Source: Saprospiraceae bacterium
GTDB taxonomy: Bacteria > Bacteroidota > Bacteroidia > Chitinophagales > Saprospiraceae
Direction of reading: 5' to 3'
Assembly (NCBI GenBank): GCA_016715465.1
Contig: JADKAA010000024.1
Coordinates: 1,488,001-1,552,000, forward strand
DNA length: 64,000 nt
The stretch's first letter is position 1. The number at the start of each line of letters is the position of its first letter. This document shows, piece by piece, positions 26,075 to 35,620 of the stretch. The notes below the pieces were generated by a model, which was not told where the DNA came from, ran no database searches, and worked only from the letters and a program-made list of their open reading frames with translations. The translations under genes were made by a program, and so were the position numbers.

Positions 26075-27001
26075 ATGTACTGTAAGTTTACCATATCACT
26101 TTTATGCCTGTCCATGCTCTGGTCATGTTCTGAACCGTTGCAATTGGATTACAGCGATGACGCCGAGTTGTTGCTGGAGTGCGAACTTTCCACCTCCAGA
26201 AGAATAGAAGCGAGGCTGATGAGCCTTGGAAATTTTAACGACATCACTTCAGGTGAATACATTGAAGATGCCATCATAGATTTAGGTACAAACACCGACC
26301 TTGCCTTGAGATTTCAGTACGACAGCAGGAACAAAGTGTATTTCATACCCGTGGAATCACATATGGTCAATCCGGCTTACATTTACACGATCAAGGCATA
26401 TCGGTTTAAGAATGATCCCCATGCTTTGGAAGCAGTCACAACCATTCCATCGGGTCATAAAATTGTGGTTACTTCCAAACCGGTAGTTAAAGATGTTTTG
26501 AATGCCAAATCAGGCACACGCAAAGAGATAAATTTAAAGCTGGCCCTTCCCGATGTAGAGAAAAAGAATGGCTTTTTTCGGTTAAAGGCTTATCGCAAAT
26601 TATTTGAAAAGCAAAATGTCAATGGCAATATAGTCTATGTACACAAGGGAGCTGTTGAACCCCGGGAATTTGGTGGCAATGATCAGGAACCGCTGGCATT
26701 CCATTTATCTGCTGTCGATGGTGATATTCTGTTTGATGTAAATCGCGTAGATAAGCGAAATTTTGACCTTAGGTTTTACACGTTGGGTAAGGTGGAAGAA
26801 GGAGATCATTTTGAAGCAATATATTATGTGTTGGAAGGACTTTCTGAAGCTACCTACCGTTATAATGTTTCTAAAAGTAAACAAATCAACGCCGAAGTCT
26901 TCGGCAATTCAGATCCGGTGATCAGTTACAAAAACATGATCAATGGCTACGGCTTCCTTGGAGGGTCGTCGGCGGTTCGGGATTCTATTTTATTTCAATA
27001 A
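26075..27001 (+). CDS. DUF4249 lipoprotein
   Basis: From ATG 26075 this encodes 308 residues beginning MYCKFTISLLCLSMLWSC, a lipoprotein signal with the lipidated Cys at 18. An upstream ATG at 25994 is in frame and overlaps the receptor stop, but would bury the signal peptide. The mature protein has the DUF4249 pattern (EPLQLDYSDDAELLLEC, PAYIYTIKAYRF, VTTIPSGHKI). This family normally follows TonB receptors in Bacteroidota and is thought to be a surface-exposed partner. Its biochemical role is not established. Confidence 0.85.
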   Translation: MYCKFTISLLCLSMLWSCSEPLQLDYSDDAELLLECELSTSRRIEARLMSLGNFNDITSGEYIEDAIIDLGTNTDLALRFQYDSRNKVYFIPVESHMVNPAYIYTIKAYRFKNDPHALEAVTTIPSGHKIVVTSKPVVKDVLNAKSGTRKEINLKLALPDVEKKNGFFRLKAYRKLFEKQNVNGNIVYVHKGAVEPREFGGNDQEPLAFHLSAVDGDILFDVNRVDKRNFDLRFYTLGKVEEGDHFEAIYYVLEGLSEATYRYNVSKSKQINAEVFGNSDPVISYKNMINGYGFLGGSSAVRDSILFQ

Positions 27002-27057
27002 ACTTTACGTAAATAATGTTGCTTAGATGACATGGCCTAATTTGGCGTGTTATCTGT

Positions 27058-27768
27058 TTATTGGGCCATGCCAATGAGAAAGATGGCCGGTCGTTTGTGG
27101 TAAGATGCCATTTCCGTTTTTTTCCAGCCGGAGATAGATTTGATTTCGATGTGTTGCTGAAGGCTGCTGAGGTCACAGGCGATGGCCAGCAACGTGTTTG
27201 GAGCTAGTGTGGCAAATAACGACTCAATCATAAAATGATTCCGGTATGGCGTTTCCATAAAAATTTGGGTATAACCCGTTTTTAGGGCCGTTTGCTCCAG
27301 GGTCTTTAACCTCGGCAAAAGGGTTTCTTTTTTGTTGGGTAAATAGCCATGAAAAGTAAATTGCTGACCATTGAAGCCTGAAGCAATCAGAGCCATGAGG
27401 ATGGAACTGGGGCCACTGAGCGGCACCACCTGGATGTGGTGTTTGTGGGCATAGGTTACCACCGTGGCACCGGGGTCTGCGATACATGGGTTGCCTGCCT
27501 CCGACATAAGACCGATGTTGTGTCCGCCAAAGATGGGTTTCATCATGAGTGCCACATCGGATTCCGGTGTAAGTTCCTCTACAACCAGGGCTTGTAATTC
27601 AACGGATGGACATAGTTGTTTGATGAATTTACGGGCTGTCTTGGGTCGTTCTGCGATGTAAAATTTGGTGTTACCAATGACCTTCACGACCTCTGCGCCA
27701 ACGCTCTCAGGATTGTCATCGGATATGGGAACAGGAATGAGGTAAAGGATGCCCTTGACTTGGTACAT
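27058..27768 (-). CDS. SAM-dependent methyltransferase, RsmI-like (tetrapyrrole methylase fold)
   Basis: This 236-residue protein has the RsmI-type opening GILYLIPVPI, the segment YIAERPKTARKFI, and the tetrapyrrole-methylase SAM site GLMSEAGNPCIADPG followed by VVPLSGPSSILMAL. RsmI 2'-O-methylates C1402 of 16S rRNA. This version is shorter than canonical RsmI (about 280) and lacks its C-terminal part, so it is probably the Bacteroidota paralog rather than RsmI itself. It is convergent with the DUF4249 gene. Confidence 0.85.
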   Translation of the reverse strand: MYQVKGILYLIPVPISDDNPESVGAEVVKVIGNTKFYIAERPKTARKFIKQLCPSVELQALVVEELTPESDVALMMKPIFGGHNIGLMSEAGNPCIADPGATVVTYAHKHHIQVVPLSGPSSILMALIASGFNGQQFTFHGYLPNKKETLLPRLKTLEQTALKTGYTQIFMETPYRNHFMIESLFATLAPNTLLAIACDLSSLQQHIEIKSISGWKKTEMASYHKRPAIFLIGMAQ

Positions 27769-27800
27769 GACTACTTGATGAAAAAGGGATTAAAATAAAA

Positions 27801-27839
27801 AACCGCAAAGTCATTTCTATAAAAATTGACTTTGCGGTT
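27801..27839 (-). terminator. Strong terminator for the M20 dipeptidase gene
   Basis: A perfect 13-bp inverted repeat (AACCGCAAAGTCA and TGACTTTGCGGTT) surrounds a 13-nt loop. On the minus strand the second arm runs into TTTTTTATTTT. It lies 12 nt after the dipeptidase stop. Confidence 0.88.
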
Positions 27840-27850
27840 GTATCCATGAT

Positions 27851-29239
27851 TTATTTCCTTAAGGCCGCATAGTTGGCAAAAAAATGTGGGATGGTTTCTA
27901 TGCCTTTGTAATAGTTGAACAGACCGTAATGTTCATTGGGTGAATGGATGACGTCTGAATCTAGTCCGAAACCCATGAGTACGGTTTTCACTTTTAATAC
28001 CTTTTCGAAAAGGGCTACAATGGGAATACTTCCACCACTTCTCACCGGAATGGCTTCTTTTCCAAAGGTGGCTTTCATGGCCATGGCTGCAGCTTTGTAT
28101 TCCGGTGTATTGGTAGGTGTCACGGCAGCTTCACCTCCATGATGGGGCCTTACCTTAACGGTTACAGACTTGGGTGCGATGCTTTGGAAATGTTTGGTGA
28201 AAAGTTTGGTCATCTTGTCGCTTTTTTGATTGGGCACCAAACGCATGCTGATCTTGGCAAAAGCCTTTGAAGGCAAAACCGTCTTTGCCCCTTCTCCGAT
28301 GTAGCCACCCCACATGCCGTTGACCTCCAGGGTAGGACGGATGGAGGTTTGTTCGATGACGGTGTATCCTTTTTCGCCCCTGGTATCCCTGATGCCGAGG
28401 TCCTTCTGATAAGCGGTGAGGCTGAATGGCGCTTTGTTCATGGCCGCCCTTTCTGTCTTGCTCACGATCTCTACATCGTCGTAAAAGCCGGGTATGGTGA
28501 TTTTGCCGTTTTTGTCTTTCATCGAGGCAATCATTTCACTGAGCACCTGGAGTGGGTTGGCTACAGCGCCACCATAGACTCCGGAATGCAGGTCTCTGTT
28601 GGCACCGGTCACTTCCACTTCGAGGTAACTCAGGCCTCTTAGTCCTACACAGATCGATGGTGTTTTGTTTGAAATGATGGAAGTGTCCGAAATCAGGATG
28701 ACGTCACAGGCGAGCATCTTTTTATTGGCTTCGCAAAAATCGCCCAGGTGTTTAGACCCGATTTCTTCTTCGCCTTCAATCATAAACTTGACATTACAAG
28801 GCAATTCTTTCGTGGCGACCATGGCTTCAAATGCCTTGACGTGCATATAAAACTGGCCTTTGTCATCGCAAGAACCTCTGGCGAAAATGGCGCCTTGCGG
28901 ATGAATCTTCGTTTTTTTGATCACCGGCTCAAAGGGTGGACTTTCCCATAATTCCAGGGGATCCGGTGGTTGCACATCGTAATGCCCATAGACGAGAACG
29001 GTAGGTTTGGATTTATCGATGATGTGTTCACCGTACACGACCGGATGCCCCGGAGTTGGGAATACTTTCACGGTCTTACAACCTGCTTTCTTTAAAGATG
29101 CGGCCACAAAGTCGGCTGTTTTTTTACAGTCGCCATTGTATTTTGGGTCGGCACTGATCGATGGAATGCGCAACATCTCCATCAATTCACTTACATACCG
29201 GTCTTTGTTTTCTGAAATATATTTTTGAACATTTTGCAT
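27851..29239 (-). CDS. M20-family dipeptidase (CNDP-like)
   Basis: This 462-residue metallopeptidase has the M20 zinc-site motif VYGHYDVQPPDPLELW, the catalytic Glu-Glu motif EGEEEIGSKHL, and the dimerisation-domain pattern around RDLHSGVYGGAV. Its length and motifs fit the CNDP/DapE-like dipeptidase branch. There is no signal peptide. It probably hydrolyses dipeptides in the cytoplasm. It lies upstream of the RsmI-like gene on the same strand, but a terminator separates them. A promoter is seen 36 nt upstream. Confidence 0.93.
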   Translation of the reverse strand: MQNVQKYISENKDRYVSELMEMLRIPSISADPKYNGDCKKTADFVAASLKKAGCKTVKVFPTPGHPVVYGEHIIDKSKPTVLVYGHYDVQPPDPLELWESPPFEPVIKKTKIHPQGAIFARGSCDDKGQFYMHVKAFEAMVATKELPCNVKFMIEGEEEIGSKHLGDFCEANKKMLACDVILISDTSIISNKTPSICVGLRGLSYLEVEVTGANRDLHSGVYGGAVANPLQVLSEMIASMKDKNGKITIPGFYDDVEIVSKTERAAMNKAPFSLTAYQKDLGIRDTRGEKGYTVIEQTSIRPTLEVNGMWGGYIGEGAKTVLPSKAFAKISMRLVPNQKSDKMTKLFTKHFQSIAPKSVTVKVRPHHGGEAAVTPTNTPEYKAAAMAMKATFGKEAIPVRSGGSIPIVALFEKVLKVKTVLMGFGLDSDVIHSPNEHYGLFNYYKGIETIPHFFANYAALRK

Positions 29240-29275
29240 GGTAATACAATGTTAAAGTTTAATAATTTTTGTTAG

Positions 29276-29306
29276 CAAATATAAGGAATTGCATGGTCAA
29301 AAACAA
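29276..29306 (-). promoter_or_regulatory. Promoter of the M20 dipeptidase gene
   Basis: On the minus strand TATATTTG (29276-29283) matches the -7 consensus and TTG (29304-29306) lies 20 nt upstream. The leader to the ATG is 36 nt. Confidence 0.5.
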
Positions 29307-29307
29307 G

Positions 29308-31497
29308 CTATTCCTTTATGCCAACCAGGTCAAAAATAAAGGCATATTCCATTGCTGTTTCTCTGAATCTTTTGAATCGGCCGGAGGCACCACCATGGCC
29401 CGTATCCATGTTACAATACATCAGCAAAGGATTTTTATCGGTCTTTAGGGTGCGAAGTTTTGCCACCCATTTGGCCGGCTCCCAGTATTGCACCTGACTG
29501 TCCCAATAGCCGGTGGTAACCAGCATGGAGGGATAAGACTGCGCAGTGACATTGTCGTAAGGAGAGTATGACTTCATGTAGTCGTAGTAGGCCTTGTCGT
29601 TGGGATTGCCCCATTCGTCGTATTCACCGGTGGTCAGCGGAATGCTTTCATCGAGCATAGTGGTGACCACATCCACAAAAGGTACCTGGGCAATGATGCC
29701 CTTGAACAGGTCTGGGCGCATATTGGCGACTGCACCCATGAGCAAACCTCCGGCACTTCCTCCCTGGGCGAAGAGTTTATTGGCTGCTGTATATTTTTGA
29801 GCTACGAGGTATTCGGCACAGGTTATGTAATCCGTAAAAGTGTTCTTCTTATTGAAAAACTTGCCTTCTTCATACCAATACCTGCCCATTTCTTCTCCAC
29901 CGCGAATGTGGGCCATGGCAAAGGCAAAGCCGCGATCAAGCAGGGACAGCCTTACCGAACTGAAATACGGATCCATGCTGCTGCCATAGGAACCATACGC
30001 ATATAGAAGGAGCGGCGCTTTTCCATCTTTGTTAAATCCTTTTTTATAAACCAACGAAACCGGAATTTCTCTGCCGTCTGTGGCCTTCACAAAAAACCGC
30101 TCGGAGGTATAATCATCGGCATTAAATTTCCCAACCACCTCTTGTTGCTTCAGCGTGGTCAAGGTTTTTGTTTCCATTTGGTAGTCGTAGGTAGTGTTGG
30201 GTGTGGTCATGGATGTAAACCCTACGCGCAGCAGGTCGGTGTCAAAATCCGGGTTGATGCCCACCTGAGCCGTGTATGCTTCCTGTTTGAAATCGATGTA
30301 ATGGTCTTTGCCCTGCCAGGGCATGATCCTTAGTTTGGTGATACCCCTGACCCTTTCTGAAAGTACAAAATACTTTTTGAAGATGGTCATACCTTCGACC
30401 AGTACATCGTCTCTGTGGGCCACAAAATCTGTCCAATTGTCAAGGCTGGTCTTACCCAGTGGGCAGGTCATGATCTTGAAGTTTTTGGCATCGTCTTTAT
30501 TGGTTCGGATGTACCACTTGTCCTCAAAGTGTTCGATGCTGTGTTCCAGTTTCTTTTGCCTGGGTTGAAAGACGGTGAAACCAACATCCGGTTTGCCGGC
30601 ATCAATGTAGCGGTATTCCTGAGCGAGGGTGGCATAAGAACAGATGACGATGTATTTTTCGGATTTGGTTTTAAAGATGTAGGTGCTGAAGGTCTCATCG
30701 GTTTCGTGGAAAACGACTTTGTCTTTGCCTATGGGCGCACCCAGGGTGTGTTTCATGATTTTATAGGAGCGCAGCGCTTCGTCTTTGACCTCATAAAATA
30801 CGGTTTTATTGTCGCTGGCCCACACTACACCGCCATTGGTGTTGGGTATTTCATCGGGCAGGAAAGATCCGGTGGTGAGATTCTTGAAGCGGATGGTATA
30901 TTGCCGGCGGCTTACCAGGTCTTCGCCGAAGGCCAGGATGCGGTTGTCCGGGCTTACGTCAAAGCCGGTAGCGGCGTAATACTTCTGATTGGCTGCCCGT
31001 TCATTTTCATCGACCATAATTTCTTCTGCTGCGTCGAGGTTGCCTTTTTTCCGGGCATGGATGGCGTAGTCTTTGCCTTCTTCAAAGCGATTGATGTAGA
31101 AGTAACCGTGGTATTTATAAGGCACCGACATGTCTGTCTGTTTGATGCGGCCCACAATCTCGTTGTACAGTTTTTCCTGAAAACCTGTGGTGTGGCTCAT
31201 CACCTGTTCCCTGTATTTGTTTTCTGCTTCGAGGTAGGCGACCACATCCTTGGTTTGATCGTCCGGTGTTGCAGCATTTTTCTGGTCGTCGGTCAGTTTC
31301 ATCCAGTAGTAAGGGTCGTTGCGTTTGTCGCCGTGTTTTTCCAGGGTGTAAGGTTTAGGTGTTGCCACAGGTGCGGCAATGGAATCGGCTTTTGCCATCA
31401 TTTCGCTGATGGGTCCGTTGTTCATTTCAGTCATATTTTTAGGATTGTTGCATGCCAATAGAACGCAAAATGCGATAAAAATGGGGATTCGTGCCAT
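29308..31497 (-). CDS. S9 prolyl oligopeptidase (oligopeptidase B-like), lipoprotein
   Basis: This 729-residue serine peptidase has a lipoprotein signal (IAFCVLLAC, Cys at 16). A beta-propeller follows, opening HGDKRNDPYYWMKLTDD, and a C-terminal alpha/beta-hydrolase domain. The nucleophile is in GGSAGGLL and the catalytic His region is MDTGHGGASGRF. The sequence around DPYYWM resembles oligopeptidase B, which cleaves short peptides after basic residues. The lipobox suggests a periplasmic or outer-membrane location, unlike cytoplasmic enzymes of the family. It is separated from the M20 gene by 68 nt. Confidence 0.93.
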   Translation of the reverse strand: MARIPIFIAFCVLLACNNPKNMTEMNNGPISEMMAKADSIAAPVATPKPYTLEKHGDKRNDPYYWMKLTDDQKNAATPDDQTKDVVAYLEAENKYREQVMSHTTGFQEKLYNEIVGRIKQTDMSVPYKYHGYFYINRFEEGKDYAIHARKKGNLDAAEEIMVDENERAANQKYYAATGFDVSPDNRILAFGEDLVSRRQYTIRFKNLTTGSFLPDEIPNTNGGVVWASDNKTVFYEVKDEALRSYKIMKHTLGAPIGKDKVVFHETDETFSTYIFKTKSEKYIVICSYATLAQEYRYIDAGKPDVGFTVFQPRQKKLEHSIEHFEDKWYIRTNKDDAKNFKIMTCPLGKTSLDNWTDFVAHRDDVLVEGMTIFKKYFVLSERVRGITKLRIMPWQGKDHYIDFKQEAYTAQVGINPDFDTDLLRVGFTSMTTPNTTYDYQMETKTLTTLKQQEVVGKFNADDYTSERFFVKATDGREIPVSLVYKKGFNKDGKAPLLLYAYGSYGSSMDPYFSSVRLSLLDRGFAFAMAHIRGGEEMGRYWYEEGKFFNKKNTFTDYITCAEYLVAQKYTAANKLFAQGGSAGGLLMGAVANMRPDLFKGIIAQVPFVDVVTTMLDESIPLTTGEYDEWGNPNDKAYYDYMKSYSPYDNVTAQSYPSMLVTTGYWDSQVQYWEPAKWVAKLRTLKTDKNPLLMYCNMDTGHGGASGRFKRFRETAMEYAFIFDLVGIKE

Positions 31498-31571
31498 TGG
31501 TTAATTATTTGAGCGAAGATAAGGAAAATGGGGGAGAAATGGAAGGGGGTAGCTGCGGCAGAGGGCGCAAG

Positions 31572-31590
31572 AGCCGCATGCAATGCGGCT
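31572..31590. repeat. Small palindrome related to the 33.1 kb repeat
   Basis: AGCCGCAT and ATGCGGCT form an 8-bp stem around GCA. It shares the core GAGCCGCA..TGCGGCT with the larger palindrome at 33117-33156. The two lie on either side of the Kelch gene. Confidence 0.6.
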
Positions 31591-31683
31591 GTACGGCAGA
31601 TATAGGATGTGGAATGACGGCAAACATTGATTTTGTATCCTGATTGACCGTAAATTATAGAGGTATTTAAAAATAGGTGCATT

Positions 31684-33075
31684 ATGAAAAGGTGGTCGTA
31701 TTTATTGATTTTTATGTTGTCTGCATATCTACTTGGCGCTCAGATGGAGTGGGAGGTGGCTGAAATGAGGGAAGGTAAATTTAATGTAGGTGCAACCTCA
31801 GCAGGTATTAAATTATATATCGCAGGGGGAAGCAGTTATGCTTCTCCAAAGGGGGATTTAATTATCCACGATGATGTTGAGGTGTTTGATCTTGTCACCA
31901 GGGAATGGGTTTATTATAAACTCTCCAAACCCAGAACACAGATCAATGCGGTCAGTTTGGGGCGTTATGTGGTTTTTGCAGGCGGCTATACTCAGCCTGC
32001 GGCTTTAAGGATTCCTTCAGACGTACTTGATATATTTGATACCCTAAGCAAGAAATGGTTTGTATCGAAATTGTCTGAACCAAAGTTTAATATGGCATCA
32101 GCTGTTCATGGAAATGATGTTTATTTTGCCGGGGGATTTAATGAAATGGGGTTGACTGACAGGGTGGAAATTTTAGATGTCAGTACACAGAAAATTAAAG
32201 TAGAACTGCTTTCAAGTCCAACCGCAGGGTTGGCTGCCTTGGTTTCGGGCGATTCCATTTACTTTGCAGGAGGCATTCAGTGGCCAGAAAAAGATGAAAG
32301 TTTTGCCAGAAAAACGATAGATATTTATAATGCCAGAACAGGCACATGGAGTAAAGATTCACTTACCTTACCCAGGGCATATATTGCAGGTGTAAATACA
32401 GGAAGTAAACTAATATTTGCAGGTGGTGTCAGCGGTTATTCAAATATTTCAAGGATTGATTATTATGATAAAAGTATAAAGCAGTGGAGGATTGATTCAT
32501 TAACTTACCCAAATGCGTTTACATCGCCCAGTGTGGCCATGCATTGTGGCAATGCGTATTTCATAGGTGGCGACTGTCCGAATATCAGTAATTACCTCGT
32601 TGGCATATTATGTGATAATCCAACCATCTATATCTACAATGAAAATACCGGTATTTGGGGAAGAGATACCTTACCATATGGGTTAAAGGGACATTGCGTT
32701 TTGAATGTGGGTGAAAATCTTGTGATTGCAGGTGGCCTCAGCAGATATTGGGGGCCAGTCATCGTGCATAAGGAAATCCTGATAAAGTCCTGCAGCCCAA
32801 CCTCAGTAATATATGTTTCCGCTGATGAGGAAAATCCTCAAGTTTTTCCTAATCCTTTTACGGATGAGATTCAGGTAAGTATGCCGGATTTTATACATCA
32901 AAGTGTTATTGATTACAAGTTGGTTGACATAAACGGCATCATCAGGAAGAGGGGATTTGTGATGGAATCAACATCGGTCATTGATGTCAGGGATTTGGCA
33001 CCGGGGTATTACATTCTGGAAATGCGAGGAGAGGGATATCGAAGGAGTGTTTCTTTGGTGAAGGAGTTGTGGTAG
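31684..33075 (+). CDS. Secreted Kelch beta-propeller protein with T9SS sorting domain
   Basis: This 463-residue protein has a signal peptide (ending LLGAQ) and about six Kelch-type repeats marked by IYFAGG or VFAGG strands (LYIAGGSS, VVFAGGYT, VYFAGGFN, IYFAGGIQ, LIFAGGVS, AYFIGGDC, LVIAGGLS). The last 75 residues are a T9SS type A sorting domain (VFPNPFTDEIQVS ... LAPGYYILEM). It is predicted to be surface-anchored and could bind a glycan or protein; the ligand is unknown. Related palindromes lie on both sides of the gene. Confidence 0.88.
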   Translation: MKRWSYLLIFMLSAYLLGAQMEWEVAEMREGKFNVGATSAGIKLYIAGGSSYASPKGDLIIHDDVEVFDLVTREWVYYKLSKPRTQINAVSLGRYVVFAGGYTQPAALRIPSDVLDIFDTLSKKWFVSKLSEPKFNMASAVHGNDVYFAGGFNEMGLTDRVEILDVSTQKIKVELLSSPTAGLAALVSGDSIYFAGGIQWPEKDESFARKTIDIYNARTGTWSKDSLTLPRAYIAGVNTGSKLIFAGGVSGYSNISRIDYYDKSIKQWRIDSLTYPNAFTSPSVAMHCGNAYFIGGDCPNISNYLVGILCDNPTIYIYNENTGIWGRDTLPYGLKGHCVLNVGENLVIAGGLSRYWGPVIVHKEILIKSCSPTSVIYVSADEENPQVFPNPFTDEIQVSMPDFIHQSVIDYKLVDINGIIRKRGFVMESTSVIDVRDLAPGYYILEMRGEGYRRSVSLVKELW

Positions 33076-33096
33076 GGGCCGCATGAGCCGAAATGA

Positions 33097-33156
33097 CACT
33101 GTGCAGAGCCGCAATGCACTGTGCAGAGCCGCAATGCATTGCGGCTCTGCACAGTG
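33097..33156. repeat. Tandem plus inverted 20-bp repeat forming a perfect 40-bp palindrome
   Basis: The 20-mer beginning CACTGTGCAG occurs at 33097-33116 and again, directly abutting, at 33117-33136. Its exact reverse complement occupies 33137-33156. Copies 2 and 3 make a perfect 40-bp palindrome. It lies between two convergent genes and could work as a bidirectional terminator, though no T-run follows. It shares its core with the palindrome at 31572-31590. Confidence 0.85.
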
Positions 33157-33166
33157 ATATATGGGA

Positions 33167-34381
33167 TTATTGGCTCTCATGGTCGCGGCTTTTGGCCTTG
33201 ACCACGGGATTGATGTTGATGGGCTCTTCTTTCAGGTCGGGGTTTGGTTTTTTTTCCATCATTTTCAGGAGGTCGGGTTGACCGGCGTTGACCCAGGCGG
33301 TGTACCAGGCACTGCCGATGGACTGGATGGCTTGTCCCATGCGGTCTTCGACCATGCCTTTCATGGAGTCGTGGTAGGCTTTCGCGTATTCCTTGCATTG
33401 GATGCGCACCGTTTTTCCCAGGCGTTCGTCGTAACAAAACTGGCGGTCTGAGGGAAAGAGGGTGCTCAGGTATTTTTCTCCTTCGAGTACAGCCGGCAGG
33501 TTTATGTGGCTTTCTAAAACGATGTCCCAGAAATAGGATTCGGGATGTTTGATATAGGTGGCCTTGCCCACAAAAAAATCATAAGACTCATCGGCAAAGA
33601 GTTCGGGGAGGCGGGATTCCCAGAAAGCGTGGATGCCCACCTGATCGGTGAGTTGGCCATTGTAGTTTTTGGTGGTGTGCAGCGGTACATGGGCGTCGCC
33701 AATGTAGTGGCCGATCTCTGCGGAAAATCGCAACACCTTGTCCACATCGCCGGCAGCGAAGGCAGCGGTGAGTTTTTCCATGGCCTTGGGCAGGTAGTAG
33801 GGCAGGATGCCGTGTTGGGAAAAGGTGTCTTCAAAGTGAAATTTTTCCGCTGCAATGTTTAGTCCGAAATACCGGTTGAAGCTGTCTTGTGGAAGGCTCC
33901 ATTCGTCTTCATAATACTGGGGTAAAATGAAGTGCTGGTAAAACCGGCGATATTGTTTTGAGGCGACAACATATTTTTGATCGCCGGTGTAAAAAAAGGT
34001 CGAATCTTTTGCCTGATATAATCGAAGGGGAAGTGTATCTCCGGATGCCGGCACATACCGGATTACGGTGTGTTTTACGAGCACGTCGGTCCAGTTTCTG
34101 GGCAAAGAGTCGAATGGATAACTGCCCCATTGGTCGAGGTCAATATAATGTCTTACGGCTTCATGTACGGTGGCGTACCTGCGTTTGTCGGGATCGACGG
34201 CGTGTTCTTCGATGTAGTCGATGTATTTTTTATACAGGGGCAGCATGGCTTCCGGCAGCGTAAAAACGGCCATGCGGTTGATCTTTCGGTGGCCGAAAAA
34301 CCCCCATTCCGGTATTAAAAAAGCAGTAAGCAGGAGACTGCCGATCGCCAAAATGCCCAGGAGAAAAATATTCCTTTTCAT
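33167..34381 (-). CDS. Zinc-dependent phospholipase C/S1-P1 nuclease-like protein
   Basis: From ATG 34381 this encodes 404 residues starting with a membrane or signal segment (IFLLGILAIGSLLLTAFLI). I prefer this to an ATG at 34396, which directly abuts the MFS stop. The motif WGFFGHRKINRMAVF (N-terminal zinc ligands) and GHYIGDAHVPLHTTKNY (internal His/Asp ligands) are typical of the trinuclear-zinc phospholipase C/S1-P1 nuclease fold. It is probably a periplasmic or membrane-tethered hydrolase acting on lipids or nucleic acids. It is the last gene of a four-gene minus-strand operon. Confidence 0.85.
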   Translation of the reverse strand: MKRNIFLLGILAIGSLLLTAFLIPEWGFFGHRKINRMAVFTLPEAMLPLYKKYIDYIEEHAVDPDKRRYATVHEAVRHYIDLDQWGSYPFDSLPRNWTDVLVKHTVIRYVPASGDTLPLRLYQAKDSTFFYTGDQKYVVASKQYRRFYQHFILPQYYEDEWSLPQDSFNRYFGLNIAAEKFHFEDTFSQHGILPYYLPKAMEKLTAAFAAGDVDKVLRFSAEIGHYIGDAHVPLHTTKNYNGQLTDQVGIHAFWESRLPELFADESYDFFVGKATYIKHPESYFWDIVLESHINLPAVLEGEKYLSTLFPSDRQFCYDERLGKTVRIQCKEYAKAYHDSMKGMVEDRMGQAIQSIGSAWYTAWVNAGQPDLLKMMEKKPNPDLKEEPININPVVKAKSRDHESQ

Positions 34382-34396
34382 GAGACGGGTACACAT

Positions 34397-35620
34397 TTAA
34401 TGTTCAAGGTAGTTGAGGTCTTTGTGGAAAGTCTCTTCAATGTTGAGGGCAGCGGTGATGGATATGATGAAAACAATTACGCCGGTAATCATGGCTGCAT
34501 GGAGGAATGAGTAACTGCCTTGCAGGTAGGTGAACAGGATGGTGATGAGGGGCAGGGCGCCCCGCACCATATTGGGCACGGTGGTTGCGGCGGTAGCCCT
34601 CAGGTTGGTGCCGAAGCTCTCTGCGGCAATGGTCACAAAGATGGCCCAGAACCCTGTGCTGAAACCCAGTGCCGCGCAAACCAAGTACATGGACTGGCTA
34701 CTGGAGCCGTCCAGATTAAAATAGGCGATGAAGGACAAGACTGAAAAACCATAAAAGATATACAGCGATTTTTTCCGGCTTTTAAGATACTGACTGAGCA
34801 GGCCTATACTAATGTCGCCTATGGCAATGGCGGCATACGCGAGCATGATAGCTTTATCAGATTGTACCTTGCCCAAAACACCCATGTTTGCGGCAAACTT
34901 GTTGCTGAGGTTGACCAGGATGCCGATGACGTACCAGGTGGGCAGGCCAATGAGGATGCACAGCAGGTATTTTTTAAAGCGGTAGGCCGAATTGAAAAAC
35001 ATCAGAAAGTTGCCTTTTTGTACATCGAGCTCTTTCATGGTATGAAACATGCCGCTTTCGAGAACACCCACGCGCAGCATGAGTAGCAAAAGGCCCAGTC
35101 CGCCACCGAGGAAGTAACAGGTGCGCCAGTCGAGTTCTTTGGAAATAAAATAGGCCACCACACAGCCTGTCAGTCCTACGCCGGCAACCAGGCTGGTGCC
35201 AATGCCTCTTTTTTCTTTGGAAAGCAGTTCACTCACCAGGGTGATGCCGGCACCCAGTTCGCCGGCCAGGCCGATGCCGGTGAAGAAACGCAGCCAATTG
35301 TATTGTTCGACCGTATCCACAAAACCATTGGCGATGTTGCCGATGCTATAAATGAGGATGGATCCAAACAGCACCTTCATGCGGCCGATGCGGTCGCCAA
35401 GTACACCCCACAGGATGCCGCCCAGCATGAGGCCGAGCATCTGGTAATTTAGGATGCTGAGTTTATAGTGGTTGATGACGTCGCCGGTGACGCCAAGATC
35501 GGTAAGCGACTTTTCACCCACCAGGGTAAAGAGCAACAGGTCGTAGATGTCTACAAAGTAGCCAAGAGCGCCTACCAGAACCGGCAGAGACAGGATGCCT
35601 ACGTGTTTTTGCTCATTCAT
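34397..35620 (-). CDS. MFS transporter
   Basis: This 407-residue protein has about 12 hydrophobic segments and the MFS motif A variant GDRIGRMKVLFGS between helices 2 and 3, with RFFTGIGLAGELGAG in helix 4, as in the sugar/metabolite:H+ symporter branch. The substrate cannot be read from the sequence. Its start overlaps the 3' end of the dedA-like gene by 8 nt and its stop directly abuts the phospholipase C-like gene, so they are co-transcribed. Confidence 0.9.
   Translation of the reverse strand: MNEQKHVGILSLPVLVGALGYFVDIYDLLLFTLVGEKSLTDLGVTGDVINHYKLSILNYQMLGLMLGGILWGVLGDRIGRMKVLFGSILIYSIGNIANGFVDTVEQYNWLRFFTGIGLAGELGAGITLVSELLSKEKRGIGTSLVAGVGLTGCVVAYFISKELDWRTCYFLGGGLGLLLLMLRVGVLESGMFHTMKELDVQKGNFLMFFNSAYRFKKYLLCILIGLPTWYVIGILVNLSNKFAANMGVLGKVQSDKAIMLAYAAIAIGDISIGLLSQYLKSRKKSLYIFYGFSVLSFIAYFNLDGSSSQSMYLVCAALGFSTGFWAIFVTIAAESFGTNLRATAATTVPNMVRGALPLITILFTYLQGSYSFLHAAMITGVIVFIISITAALNIEETFHKDLNYLEH

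Noticed and set aside
30415..31461. A 348-codon plus-strand ORF
   Set aside because: It is antisense to the S9 oligopeptidase gene, has a Phe/Val/Gly/His-rich composition typical of a mirror frame and no recognisable domain. The minus-strand gene has clear motifs.
33097..33136. Tandem 20-bp repeats resembling a CRISPR array
   Set aside because: There are only two abutting copies with no spacers, followed by an inverted copy. This is a palindrome, not a CRISPR.
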